From the NCBI GenBank assembly GCA_963699085.1, contig CAVOTH010000004.1, positions 1,240,001 to 1,304,000 of the forward strand: a stretch of DNA of 64,000 bases, in the 5' to 3' direction. Below the pieces are notes generated by a model. It was not told the DNA's origin. It searched no databases and worked only from the letters and a program-made list of their open reading frames with translations. The first letter of the stretch is position 1, and each line of letters begins with the position of its first letter. The position numbers and the translations under genes were made by a program. Positions 8,808 to 16,238 of this stretch are shown piece by piece. The DNA comes from Bog-756 sp963699085. Its GTDB lineage: Bacteria; Actinomycetota; Acidimicrobiia; Acidimicrobiales; RAAP-2.

Positions 8808-8833
8808 GGGCGAATCCTACGGGATTCGCCCAT
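8806..8833. promoter_or_regulatory. 28-bp perfect inverted repeat between divergent genes
   Basis: Two perfect 12-base arms (8806-8817 and 8822-8833, arm ATGGGCGAATCC) surround a 4-base centre. The left arm covers the start codon of the enoyl-CoA hydratase gene, and the site lies 62 bases before the DUF3089 start. The symmetry and place fit an operator for a dimeric repressor such as a TetR member; in the hydratase mRNA the same sequence could also fold into a hairpin over the start codon. Confidence 0.7.
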
Positions 8834-8895
8834 TGAGTCCGGTCCCGACTCACCTCTTCACCGTCGGATCGATCCCTGGGAGATATGGTGCGCCC

Positions 8896-10041
8896 GTGGG
8901 CAACCTCCGGCTCGTCGTCATCGCCATCGCCGTCCTGTTGGGTGCCGGGATCCCGGTGGCCAGTAATGCCGGGGCCGCGACCACTACGTCGACCAGTTCG
9001 CCCCCGGCGTGGCCTTCAACTGTGTGGCTGTGCCGCCCCGGCCAGGCCGCCGATCCGTGCGCGCCCAACCTCGCCACGACCCGGGTGTCGTTCGCCCACG
9101 GAGACCTCGGAGTCATCAAATCGACGCCGGCCGCACATCCGTCGATTGACTGCTTCTACGTCTACCCAACCGTGAGCGACCAGAAGACCCCGAATGCTGA
9201 CCTCACGGTGGATCCGCAGGAGATCTCGATCGCCCGTTTCCAAGCGGCGATGTTCTCACGTGTGTGCAAGGTCTACGCCCCGATGTATCGCCAGCTCACG
9301 CTGTCGAACATCAATGGTGCCGCCACGCCGGCAGAAGAAGCCCTCGCCTATGGGGACGTCCTCCACGCCTGGAGGACCTACCTGCACGAATACAACCACG
9401 GTCGAGGAGTCGTCCTGATCGGGCACTCCCAGGGCTCGTTCCTGCTCCGCCAACTGATCTCCTCCCAGATCGATCCGTCGGCCAACGTCCGACGGCACCT
9501 GGTATCTGCCATTCTGCTCGGTGGGAACGTGACCGTCCGGAAAGGCAAGGGAATCGGCGGCGACTTCCATCACATACCTGCTTGTCGATCGGCTTCACAG
9601 ACCGGTTGCGTTATCGCCTACTCGACATTCGACTCCACTCCCCCATCCGATTCGGTATTCGGCCGGACGTCGGTACCGGGGCTCCAGATCCTGTGTACCA
9701 ATCCCGCTGCCCTGAGCGGGGGCACCGGCACCCTCGATCCGATACTGCCCGACAAGCCCTTCGATCCCGGTGCGACAATTGCTGCCGGCATCAGCCTGCT
9801 CCACTTCACCGTGCCGAAAGTGTCGACCCCCTTCGTGTCGGCACCCGGCGCCTATACCGCTCACTGTTCGACAGCCGGCGGAGCGAGCTTCCTCGACATC
9901 ACCGCGGTCGGCGGTGCGCCCGTGCTCCATCCGAGCCCGCTGCCGACGTGGGGCCTCCATCTCGTCGACATCAACATCGCCCTCGGCAACCTGGTCGCAG
10001 TGGTGGGCCGCGAGGCAACGGCGTACCACCCGGCCGGCTGA
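8896..10041 (+). CDS. secreted DUF3089 family alpha/beta hydrolase
   Basis: Predicted exported serine hydrolase of 381 residues. A Sec signal peptide (LVVIAIAVLLGAGIPVASNAGA) is followed by a Thr/Ser-rich linker and the DUF3089 core: VWLCRPGQ..DPC, CFYVYPTVSD, the nucleophile elbow GHSQGS near residue 178, and a C-terminal LHLVDINIALGNL segment that supplies the catalytic histidine. Cys residues are paired through the core, as expected for an exported fold. GTG 8896 gives a signal peptide of normal length. The substrate is unknown. It is divergent from the enoyl-CoA hydratase gene across the 28-bp inverted repeat. Confidence 0.87.
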   Translation: MGNLRLVVIAIAVLLGAGIPVASNAGAATTTSTSSPPAWPSTVWLCRPGQAADPCAPNLATTRVSFAHGDLGVIKSTPAAHPSIDCFYVYPTVSDQKTPNADLTVDPQEISIARFQAAMFSRVCKVYAPMYRQLTLSNINGAATPAEEALAYGDVLHAWRTYLHEYNHGRGVVLIGHSQGSFLLRQLISSQIDPSANVRRHLVSAILLGGNVTVRKGKGIGGDFHHIPACRSASQTGCVIAYSTFDSTPPSDSVFGRTSVPGLQILCTNPAALSGGTGTLDPILPDKPFDPGATIAAGISLLHFTVPKVSTPFVSAPGAYTAHCSTAGGASFLDITAVGGAPVLHPSPLPTWGLHLVDINIALGNLVAVVGREATAYHPAG

Positions 10042-10271
10042 CCGCGGAGTGTCGGTGCTTGGTCAAAGACAGGGGTCACGAGAGCGTCAGGTTGCCGGCA
10101 ATCGGAGACTCGACCAATGCCCTCATGCTCAGCCTGTCCTGACTGCCGCCGCTGGCCAGCTGGCGGGCACCGATGGCCGGCGGCGTTCGCTCAAGTGGTC
10201 GCGATCATCTCGGCCCGGGTCAGGCGCCCGCCCCTAGCGGCACCCGACTTCGACGCCCGCAGCCTTGCTCC

Positions 10272-12057
10272 CTAGGTTCTAGGCATTCGCTCGTGCAGTC
10301 GGTCGAGTCCCAGATCCGGTTCCTGGCCGAACTCGGGCATCGGGGTGAAGGCCCAGGTGGGCGATCCGTCATCCCCGATCCCGGTCCGCTCCAGGGTCCA
10401 CCCCTCGTAGGTCTTCAGGTAGTGGTGGTGATGGCACAAGAGGGCAAGATTGGCGAGGGCCGTCGGGCCGCCTTGGGCGAAGGGGATCACGTGGTCGATC
10501 TCCAGCCCATAGGGCACCCCGCATCCAGGAACCACGCAGTGCCGGTCCCGATGGGCCAGGGCGGTGCGGAGCCGGGCGTTGATGGTGCGCCCGAAGTGGG
10601 AGACAGCGCGGATGTCCCCGGACCGGTGGAACACCAGCCGCAGGTAGGAGTCACTGGCCAGGTCACGGGCCATGGCCACCGGGATCGGCCCCTGGTTGTC
10701 GATCTCACACGCTTCGCCGGCTTCGACCTGTCCCCGCAAGAGGGCATCGAGGTCGACCCGCACCACCAGTGAACAGGTCGGGGGACGATCGATGACGTCC
10801 CGTTCGGGGCCGGTAGGTACCCCGTCGGGGCCGACCGGTAGTCGGGGTGCGGTGCTTCCGGTTCCGTCTTTCCCGGTTCTGTGCTTCCCGAATGCAGGGG
10901 GTGGCGTCCCCCGGGCGGCGGTGATCGGTCGATCGAACACCCCCGAGACGGTGTCCAGCTGCCGGGAGATGTGCTCATCGGGTGGCCCGGGGTCGTCGTC
11001 GTCCACCACGGTCGAGCCATCCCCGGCCAGGGTCCGACCGGTGACCAGGAGGAAGAAGGCGTCGGCTTGGAGGGCCCGGTCCGGCTCGGACCGGGTCGGC
11101 TCGGAGTCGGTCGTATTGGCCGGTCGGTCGAGTTGGCCTGTCGGCCGGTCGGTCGAGTCGGCCGTGGCCTGCCGCCCGGTCGGCCTTCCGGAGCTGGGAG
11201 ACGGTGTAGCGCAGCTGCGCTAAGACCTTGGCCCCCCGGTCGGCGGTGTCGCGACCCTTGAAGCAGAAGGCACCCTCGCCGTCGAACCACGACGAGAAGT
11301 GACGGTCGCCGTGGACCCGGCGGGTGGCGGCCAACGGGTCATCGCCGGCAGAGGCCACCCGGGCCCGGTGGCACCGGTCTTTGACCGTGTGGAGGGGCGC
11401 ATCGGCGGCTCCGGCCAACAGGGAGGCCTCCATGTCGGGATCGAGCACGGCCGCCCCCGACAGCTCGGTGACCTTGGGGCCCGACAACCTGCCACTCCGT
11501 AAGGCCTCTTCGGTGCCGGGGAGTTCCGGCAGGCGGCGGCCCACCTCCAAGGTGTTGCGGGCCTGGCCCACCGGGACCCCCTCCAGTTCGGCCAGCATGA
11601 CCGCCGGGGAGCGGTGTCCACCGTCCCGCCACACCCCCGAGTCGTCGATCCGGGGAGCGAGCAGGGTCTTGGCTGCCATCGACAGTCGTTCGACTTCGGC
11701 GTATAGGCCATAGAGCTGAGCGGCGTCCCCTCCGGTCAGTCGATGGGGCTCCAGGGTGGCCACGGCAGCCGACAACAGCTCGATGGCCGATCTGACCGGG
11801 ACCCCGACCCCGACCCCGTCCCCGGATCCAGATCCGACCCCGACCCCGACCCCGGATCTAACCCCGGATCTAACCCCGACCCCGGATCCGGAAGTCTTGC
11901 CGGGCGTCGAAAATGACGGTGGTGCGTCGGCCAACACCCGGGGCATCGGTGCACCATCCGATCCCCACCCTGTCTGGTCCGCCCGCGCCGTTGATGTCAC
12001 GACCGAATACTGGTCGAGGGGTGTGACACACATGGACGACAGGAGTAGGCCGTCCAC
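10272..12057 (-). CDS. DUF222 / 13E12-type HNH endonuclease domain protein, interrupted by a frameshift
   Basis: Actinobacterial 13E12-repeat protein split over two frames. The first part (about 12057-11170) holds the DUF222 helical domain (GGDAAQLYGLYAEVERLS, GVPVGQARNTLEVGRRLPE). The second (about 11170-10272) continues with ALQADAFFLLVTGRTL and ends in an HNH nuclease module: RDRHCVVPGCGVPYGLEIDHV, then LALLCHHHH. One extra base near 11165-11180 would rejoin them into a normal 590-residue protein. The N-terminus is a low-complexity Gly/Val/Ser tract coded by a GACCCC-type repeat, so the start is uncertain; ATG 12033 and 11946 are alternatives. The family is multi-copy in many actinobacteria and its role is not known. 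The 230 bases downstream, up to the DUF3089 gene, hold nothing I can identify. Confidence 0.8.
11795..11891. repeat. GACCCC-rich tandem repeat in the DUF222 gene
   Basis: Nested 6-base (GACCCC) and 12-base (GGATCTAACCCC) units repeat across about 95 bases and encode an alternating Gly-Val/Gly-Ser/Arg-Ser tract near the N-terminus of the DUF222 protein. It lies outside the folded domain and is likely to vary in length between strains. Confidence 0.85.
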
Positions 12058-12147
12058 ACCCGGACCTGATGTCGAAGTGCGCGACCGGCTTCAGCGCCTG
12101 CGTGCCGCGGACGATCATGTAACGACAGGTACGACGCGGAGGTGATC

Positions 12148-12684
12148 GTGGACAAGCGGCTCACGGTGGCACTCGGACTTATTGCCGTGCTCTGGCTCGC
12201 GTGTGGTTGCAGCCGGAATGCGTCACCGACGACGACCACAGGTCGGGTAATCGCCATTGCCGCATCGTCGTGCCCACGCACCGTTCCGACGGTCCAACCG
12301 GCACCTTCCCGACCGGATCTGGCCGATGAACTGGTGCCTCCGGGTCCGGTCAGCGCCTCGGTATGCCGGTACGAAGGGTTGAACGGGCCAGTCGCAGCCG
12401 GTTCCCTCGTCAGATCCCACGTCGTCTCAGGACCGGCACTCGACAATCTGGTCGCACTGTTCGACTCACCTCAGTGGCAGGTCATCACCAATCCCGCCGG
12501 TTATTTCTGCCCGTTAGACAACGGGGCGAAGGACGTGGTGCGGTTCATCTACACATCCGGTCCGTCAGTCGACGTCAGCGTCGATTTGGAGGGCTGCACA
12601 TTCGCCTCCAACGGAGTCCGAACCGTTGCAGGGAGTGTGCTGGGGCAGCGGCTGGGGTCACTGGTGGGAAGCGCCAGCCGCTGA
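12148..12684 (+). CDS. putative lipoprotein of unknown function
   Basis: A 178-residue exported protein I do not recognise. The N-terminus is a lipoprotein signal: positively charged DKR, hydrophobic LTVALGLIAVLW, then the lipobox LACG with acylated Cys near residue 19, followed by a Thr-rich spacer. The mature part has four further Cys residues (SSCPRT, SVCRYEG, YFCPLDN, LEGCTF) that could form two disulfides. GTG 12148 is preferred to GTG 12142 because GGAGG precedes it by five bases. It is convergent with yraN and divergent from the DUF222 gene. Confidence 0.75.
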   Translation: MDKRLTVALGLIAVLWLACGCSRNASPTTTTGRVIAIAASSCPRTVPTVQPAPSRPDLADELVPPGPVSASVCRYEGLNGPVAAGSLVRSHVVSGPALDNLVALFDSPQWQVITNPAGYFCPLDNGAKDVVRFIYTSGPSVDVSVDLEGCTFASNGVRTVAGSVLGQRLGSLVGSASR

Positions 12685-12707
12685 GCAATACCCACCCGCC
12701 CGGACGG

Positions 12708-13097
12708 TCAGAAGGCATCCTCGATGACGTCGACTTCGCCGGCGGTGATGCACACCACGTCGAAGCGCAGGTCGACGAGCACCCGACCCGATGCCGGGGT
12801 CAGTTCGGCCAGCCACCGCGAGGCGAGGCGGCGGATCCGACGCTGCTTGGCCGGCAGGACGGACTCCGCTCCGGTGCCGAAGGCGTCGGACGACCGGGTC
12901 TTCACCTCGCAGAACGCGACGATCCGGCCCTTCCGAGCGATCAGATCCACCTCGCCCTCGCGCCGGCGCCAGTTACGGTCCAGGATCTCGTAGCCGTGAT
13001 CCTCGTACCAGGCCGCGGCTACGTCCTCGCCTCTCCTCCCGAGTGCCCGGCTCCGATCAGCTCCGGAAGGAGCCGCCGATCCGGGGTCGGGACTCAC
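12708..13097 (-). CDS. yraN: YraN family protein (UPF0102)
   Basis: Small restriction-endonuclease-fold protein, 129 residues from GTG 13097. It shows the family hallmarks LGRRGEDVAAAWYEDHGYEIL, the RRREGEVDLIARKG catalytic-like segment (Glu and Asp) and AFCEVKTRSS (Glu-x-Lys), followed by KQRRIRRLASRWL. In other actinobacteria it sits in a chain with rplS, lepB, rnhB and DUF2469; here only rplS and DUF2469 remain next to it. The cellular role is not settled; a nuclease function has been proposed from the fold. Confidence 0.9.
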   Translation of the reverse strand: MSPDPGSAAPSGADRSRALGRRGEDVAAAWYEDHGYEILDRNWRRREGEVDLIARKGRIVAFCEVKTRSSDAFGTGAESVLPAKQRRIRRLASRWLAELTPASGRVLVDLRFDVVCITAGEVDVIEDAF

Positions 13098-13122
13098 CGG
13101 ATCCGGTCCGCCGACGACCGGC

Positions 13123-13416
13123 TCACAGGTCCTTTTCGGGAAGGCGCTCGATGTTGACGTCGCGGAAGGTGAGGATCCTCACCGAAGGCACGAAGCGGGC
13201 CGGCCGGTACATGTCCCACACCCAGGCGTCGTTCAGAACCACTTCGACGCACGCGGGCGACGTGTCGGACCGGATCGTGACATCAACGGTATTGGCCAGA
13301 TAGAAGCGGCGCTCGGTCTCCACCACGTAGGAGAAGAGTGGGACGACGGCCCGGTACTCATGGACCAGGGCCAGTTCGATCTCGGACTCGTAACGCTCGA
13401 GGTCCTCTTCGCTCAT
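13123..13416 (-). CDS. DUF2469 family protein
   Basis: Actinobacterial signature protein of unknown function, 97 residues. It opens MSEEDLERYESEIELALVHEY and contains VVETERRFYLANTVDV and WVWDMYRPARFV, which match the family's conserved core, and closes on FRDVNIERL. No transmembrane segment or signal is seen, so it is probably cytosolic. It is cotranscribed with rplS upstream (64-base gap) and yraN downstream. Its constant position next to rnhB and yraN elsewhere suggests a role in nucleic-acid or ribosome metabolism, but that is inference. Confidence 0.9.
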   Translation of the reverse strand: MSEEDLERYESEIELALVHEYRAVVPLFSYVVETERRFYLANTVDVTIRSDTSPACVEVVLNDAWVWDMYRPARFVPSVRILTFRDVNIERLPEKDL

Positions 13417-13479
13417 CGGATGGCGGTCCGCGCCCTCATGCCCGGGAAGATGCCGGTCGACGACACCCGTGGAGCACGA

Positions 13480-13833
13480 TCAGGAGCGAGCAGTCCGCAG
13501 TTCCTTGATCTTGGCGGCCTTTCCGTGGCGGTCGCGCAGGTAGTACAGCTTGGCCCGACGCACGTCGCCCAACGAGACGACCTCGGTGTGGTCGATGACC
13601 GGGGAGTGCACCGGAAAGGTCCGCTCGACCCCGACGCCGAAGCTCACCTTGCGGACTGTGAAGGTCTCCTGGAGGCCCGTTCCCTGACGCCGGATGACCG
13701 CACCTTGGAACACCTGGACGCGCTCGCGGGTCCCTTCGACGACCCTCACGTGCACCTTGACGGTGTCGCCGGGGCGGAATTCAGGGATGTCGTCCCGCAT
13801 GCTGTCACGGTCGATGATGTCGGTCGGGTTCAT
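13480..13833 (-). CDS. rplS: 50S ribosomal protein L19
   Basis: Ribosomal protein L19 at the 30S-50S interface, 117 residues. Family motifs PEFRPGDTVKVHVRVVEGTRERVQVFQG, GLQETFTVRK, GVGVERTFPVHSP and RRAKLYYLRDRHGKAAKIKE appear in order. ATG 13833 is chosen because it gives the normal length; the longer frame adds an unrelated Pro/Arg-rich extension. It is the last of the rpsP-khpA-rimM-trmD-rplS ribosome-maturation group on this strand, with a 123-base gap after trmD that may hold its own promoter. Confidence 0.97.
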   Translation of the reverse strand: MNPTDIIDRDSMRDDIPEFRPGDTVKVHVRVVEGTRERVQVFQGAVIRRQGTGLQETFTVRKVSFGVGVERTFPVHSPVIDHTEVVSLGDVRRAKLYYLRDRHGKAAKIKELRTARS

Positions 13834-13956
13834 GGGACGCGTCTCTTTCGGGGCTGGTTCGAACTCACGCACGCCGACCTCCCGGTGGCCGCACCAGAGT
13901 CGGTGTGGGCCGGGCGTCGCACTGGACACCGGAGTTGCCGGAGCCGACGAGGCTCC

Positions 13957-14757
13957 TCAATCGTAGCCGTGTTCGCGGAGTAGTCGCACCTCACCGTGAG
14001 CTTTGAGAAGGGCGATCTCCTCGTCGGTCAGCCCGCCACGCCCACCGACCAGGTCGGAACGACGCTGCAGCGTTCTGACCAGGGACTGCGCACGCCTCCA
14101 GGCGTCGACCCGGCCATGGTCGCCCGAACGCAGCACTTCGGGGACCGGCCAGGAGCGGAACTCGGCCGGGCGGGTGTACTGCGGGTATTCGAGCAGTCCG
14201 GTGGCAAAGCTCTCCTCGTCAGCCGACGTCTCGTTGCCGAGGACGCCGGGTAGGAGCCGGGCCACGGCTTCGACCACCACCAGCGCCGCCAGCTCACCTC
14301 CGGCCAGCACGTAGTCGCCGATCGAGAGCTCGCCGTCGCACAAGTGGTCCGCTACCCGCTGATCAACCCCCTCGTAACGGCCGCACAGCAGCGAAAATCC
14401 CCCCGCAGCGGCCAGTTCGCGGGCCACCCCCTGGTCGAATCGCCGGCCCGAGGCCGACAAGAGGAGGAGCGGTCTCGGTAGGCCTCCCTCGCCGGCGGCT
14501 ACCTGCTCGACGGCCTCGAACAGCGGTTCTGGGGCCAGGACCATTCCGGCTCCTCCGCCGAAGGGCGCGTCGTCCACGGTGCGATGGACGTCGTGGGTCG
14601 AATCCCGGATGTCGTGTGTGCGGAGGTCCAATCTCCCGGTTCCCTGCGCCCGCCCGAGGATGGAGGCGGAGCCGTAGTGATCGACCACCTCGGGGAAGAG
14701 CGTGAACACATCGACCCGGAACGACGGCGCTGCGAGGTCGGGCCTCGACCCGCTCAC
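13957..14757 (-). CDS. trmD: tRNA (guanine(37)-N1)-methyltransferase
   Basis: SPOUT-class methyltransferase making m1G37 in tRNAs to prevent frameshifting. The 266 residues include FRVDVFTLFPEV at the start, the knot region LCGRYEGVDQRV and SIGDYVLAGGELAALV, and the C-terminal PQYTRPAEFRSWPVPEVL substrate-binding segment with GDHGRVDAWRR. GTG 14757 overlaps the rimM stop as GTGA, so translation is coupled. Length and order are typical. Confidence 0.96.
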   Translation of the reverse strand: MSGSRPDLAAPSFRVDVFTLFPEVVDHYGSASILGRAQGTGRLDLRTHDIRDSTHDVHRTVDDAPFGGGAGMVLAPEPLFEAVEQVAAGEGGLPRPLLLLSASGRRFDQGVARELAAAGGFSLLCGRYEGVDQRVADHLCDGELSIGDYVLAGGELAALVVVEAVARLLPGVLGNETSADEESFATGLLEYPQYTRPAEFRSWPVPEVLRSGDHGRVDAWRRAQSLVRTLQRRSDLVGGRGGLTDEEIALLKAHGEVRLLREHGYD

Positions 14758-15323
14758 GTGACGTCGAGCAGGCCGTCGGGGATGTCGACCGTCACCCGGA
14801 TACCCGGCTCGGAGTCGGTCACGAATCGCAGGGGGATCAGCCCGCCGCCGGCCAACACGAGCAGGTCGCTCGCCGGGTTGGCCTCCACGCCCGACACCGT
14901 GCCTAGTTCGTTGCCGTCGATGTCGACAACCAGTGACCCGATCAGGTCGTGGACCCACAACGCATCCGGGTCGTCCAGCGGCGGGGCCAGTAGTGGGGTG
15001 TCGCGGAGGGAGTCGGCCTCGTCGATGCCGTTCACGCCGTCCAGGGTCACGATGAAGCGACCCTGGTGCGGACTGGATCGAACGATCTCAAAGGTGCGAC
15101 CGTCCTCCGCGTGCAGGATCGAGCCGACCGCCACCCGCTCGGCGCGGTTGGTCGTCAGGGAGATGATCACGTCGCCACGGAGCCCGTGGGGCTTGACGAT
15201 CCTGCCGACCGCCAGGAGTGGAGCCCTGCCGGCACTTCGGCGATCGTCGGAGTGCGGAGCGCCATCGGCACCATCGGCACCATCGGCGCCATCGGCGGCG
15301 TCGCCGGGGGCCGGGGCCGTCAC
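14754..15323 (-). CDS. rimM: ribosome maturation factor RimM
   Basis: Assists 30S head assembly by binding S19. The 189 residues show the N-terminal RimM barrel (LLAVGRIVKPHGLRGDVI) and the C-terminal PRC-barrel-like part (DLIGSLVVDIDGNELG, DLLVL, LIPLRFVTDSEPGIRVTVDIPDGLL). GTG 15323 lies seven bases after the khpA stop. An unusual 35-residue leader rich in Gly-Ala-Asp triplets, coded by a 9-base tandem repeat, precedes the conserved domain; a start inside this leader is also possible. Confidence 0.94.
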   Translation of the reverse strand: MTAPAPGDAADGADGADGADGAPHSDDRRSAGRAPLLAVGRIVKPHGLRGDVIISLTTNRAERVAVGSILHAEDGRTFEIVRSSPHQGRFIVTLDGVNGIDEADSLRDTPLLAPPLDDPDALWVHDLIGSLVVDIDGNELGTVSGVEANPASDLLVLAGGGLIPLRFVTDSEPGIRVTVDIPDGLLDVT

Positions 15324-15330
15324 CGGGTGC

Positions 15331-15669
15331 TCAGTCGTCGACGATGTCGACGCTGGTCTGGATCCCATCGCGGGCACCAGCGGCGGCCACCACGGTACGG
15401 ATGGCCTGAGCCACGCGGCCGCGGCGACCGATCACCCGGCCCATGTCCTCCGGGGCCACGTGGATCCGGAATCGCACTGTGTCGCCCCGCTCCTCGGTAT
15501 TGATCACCACAGCCTCGGTGTCCGAGGCGATGGCGTTGACCAGGTAGGTGACCACGGCGAGGGGCGTGCCGCCCGAAACGCGGTTTCCGGCGTCATCGTC
15601 GTGGTCGTCGAACTCGTCGTCGATGGTATTGACGTCGTCGACCGAGTCGACGGCGGTGTCGTCGGTCAT
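15331..15669 (-). CDS. khpA: KH-domain RNA-binding protein KhpA
   Basis: Single KH-domain RNA-binding protein, 112 residues. The KH core ends in the invariant GRVIGRRGRVAQAIRTVV loop that contacts RNA, preceded by TPLAVVTYLVNAIASD and VRFRIHVAPEDMG. The first 35 residues are an acidic, Asp-rich extension that many members lack. ATG 15669 overlaps the rpsP stop as ATGA. KhpA partners with KhpB/Jag in other bacteria; no jag gene is in the window. Confidence 0.93.
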   Translation of the reverse strand: MTDDTAVDSVDDVNTIDDEFDDHDDDAGNRVSGGTPLAVVTYLVNAIASDTEAVVINTEERGDTVRFRIHVAPEDMGRVIGRRGRVAQAIRTVVAAAGARDGIQTSVDIVDD

Positions 15670-15953
15670 GTGGTGGCCTTGGCCGCTGCGAACTCGTCGA
15701 GGGCTCCCGACTGCTTCAGCAGCTTCTCGACCCGCTCGGTGGGCTGGGCGCCCTGGGACAGCCACTTCACGGCCTTGGCGTTGTCGATCTGCACGACGGC
15801 GTCGGGCTCGGCCAGCGACTTGCCCCGGGGGGCGTAGGTGCCGACGATCTCGATGAAACGCCCGTTACGAGGTGAGCGGCTGTCCGCCGCCACCAGTCGG
15901 TACGTCGGCTGCTTCTTCTTCCCGATCCGCACGAGGCGGAGCTTTACTGCCAC
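15666..15953 (-). CDS. rpsP: 30S ribosomal protein S16
   Basis: Ribosomal protein S16, 95 residues. The sequence opens with VKLRLVRIGKKKQPTYRLVAAD and continues with PRNGRFIEIVGTYAP, both family signatures. The start is GTG 15953, preceded by AGGAG at seven bases. The 285 bases upstream, before ffh, contain no gene and carry a 20-base direct repeat; the promoter for the rpsP-khpA-rimM-trmD group should lie there. Confidence 0.97.
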   Translation of the reverse strand: MAVKLRLVRIGKKKQPTYRLVAADSRSPRNGRFIEIVGTYAPRGKSLAEPDAVVQIDNAKAVKWLSQGAQPTERVEKLLKQSGALDEFAAAKATT

Positions 15954-16132
15954 GGTAACTCCTCTGTTGCATGGTGTCTTCCAATGGAAGCGCTGGCTGG
16001 TGCTGCTGAAAAATACGACGGCCGTCCGGGCCGAGGCCGAAAGACATTCTCCCACGCGTTCGGCCCCTGAGGATCCGCGTGGGGCGCGATACGGCGAACG
16101 GGCAGATCATACGGTACTTCCGGTGTCCTGAG

Positions 16133-16193
16133 GGACCGCCGGTCGTGCCTCGCCAGCCGCCGGTCGGGCCCGTGGACCGCCGGTCGTGCCTCG
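16133..16193. repeat. 20-base direct repeat between ffh and rpsP
   Basis: The sequence GGACCGCCGGTCGTGCCTCG occurs at 16133-16152 and again at 16174-16193, with a partial third copy (GCCGCCGGTCGGGCC) between them. It lies in the 285-base gap downstream of ffh and upstream of rpsP. Nothing else is recognised in this gap. Confidence 0.8.
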
Positions 16194-16238
16194 GGCCGAG
16201 GGTCGCGCGACTGCGGGTCAGAAGGCCGGCCTTGCGGC

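Noticed and set aside
10042..10271. A possible tRNA or small RNA in the gap between the DUF3089 and DUF222 genes
   Set aside because: No cloverleaf, conserved T-loop or other known RNA pattern could be found by eye.
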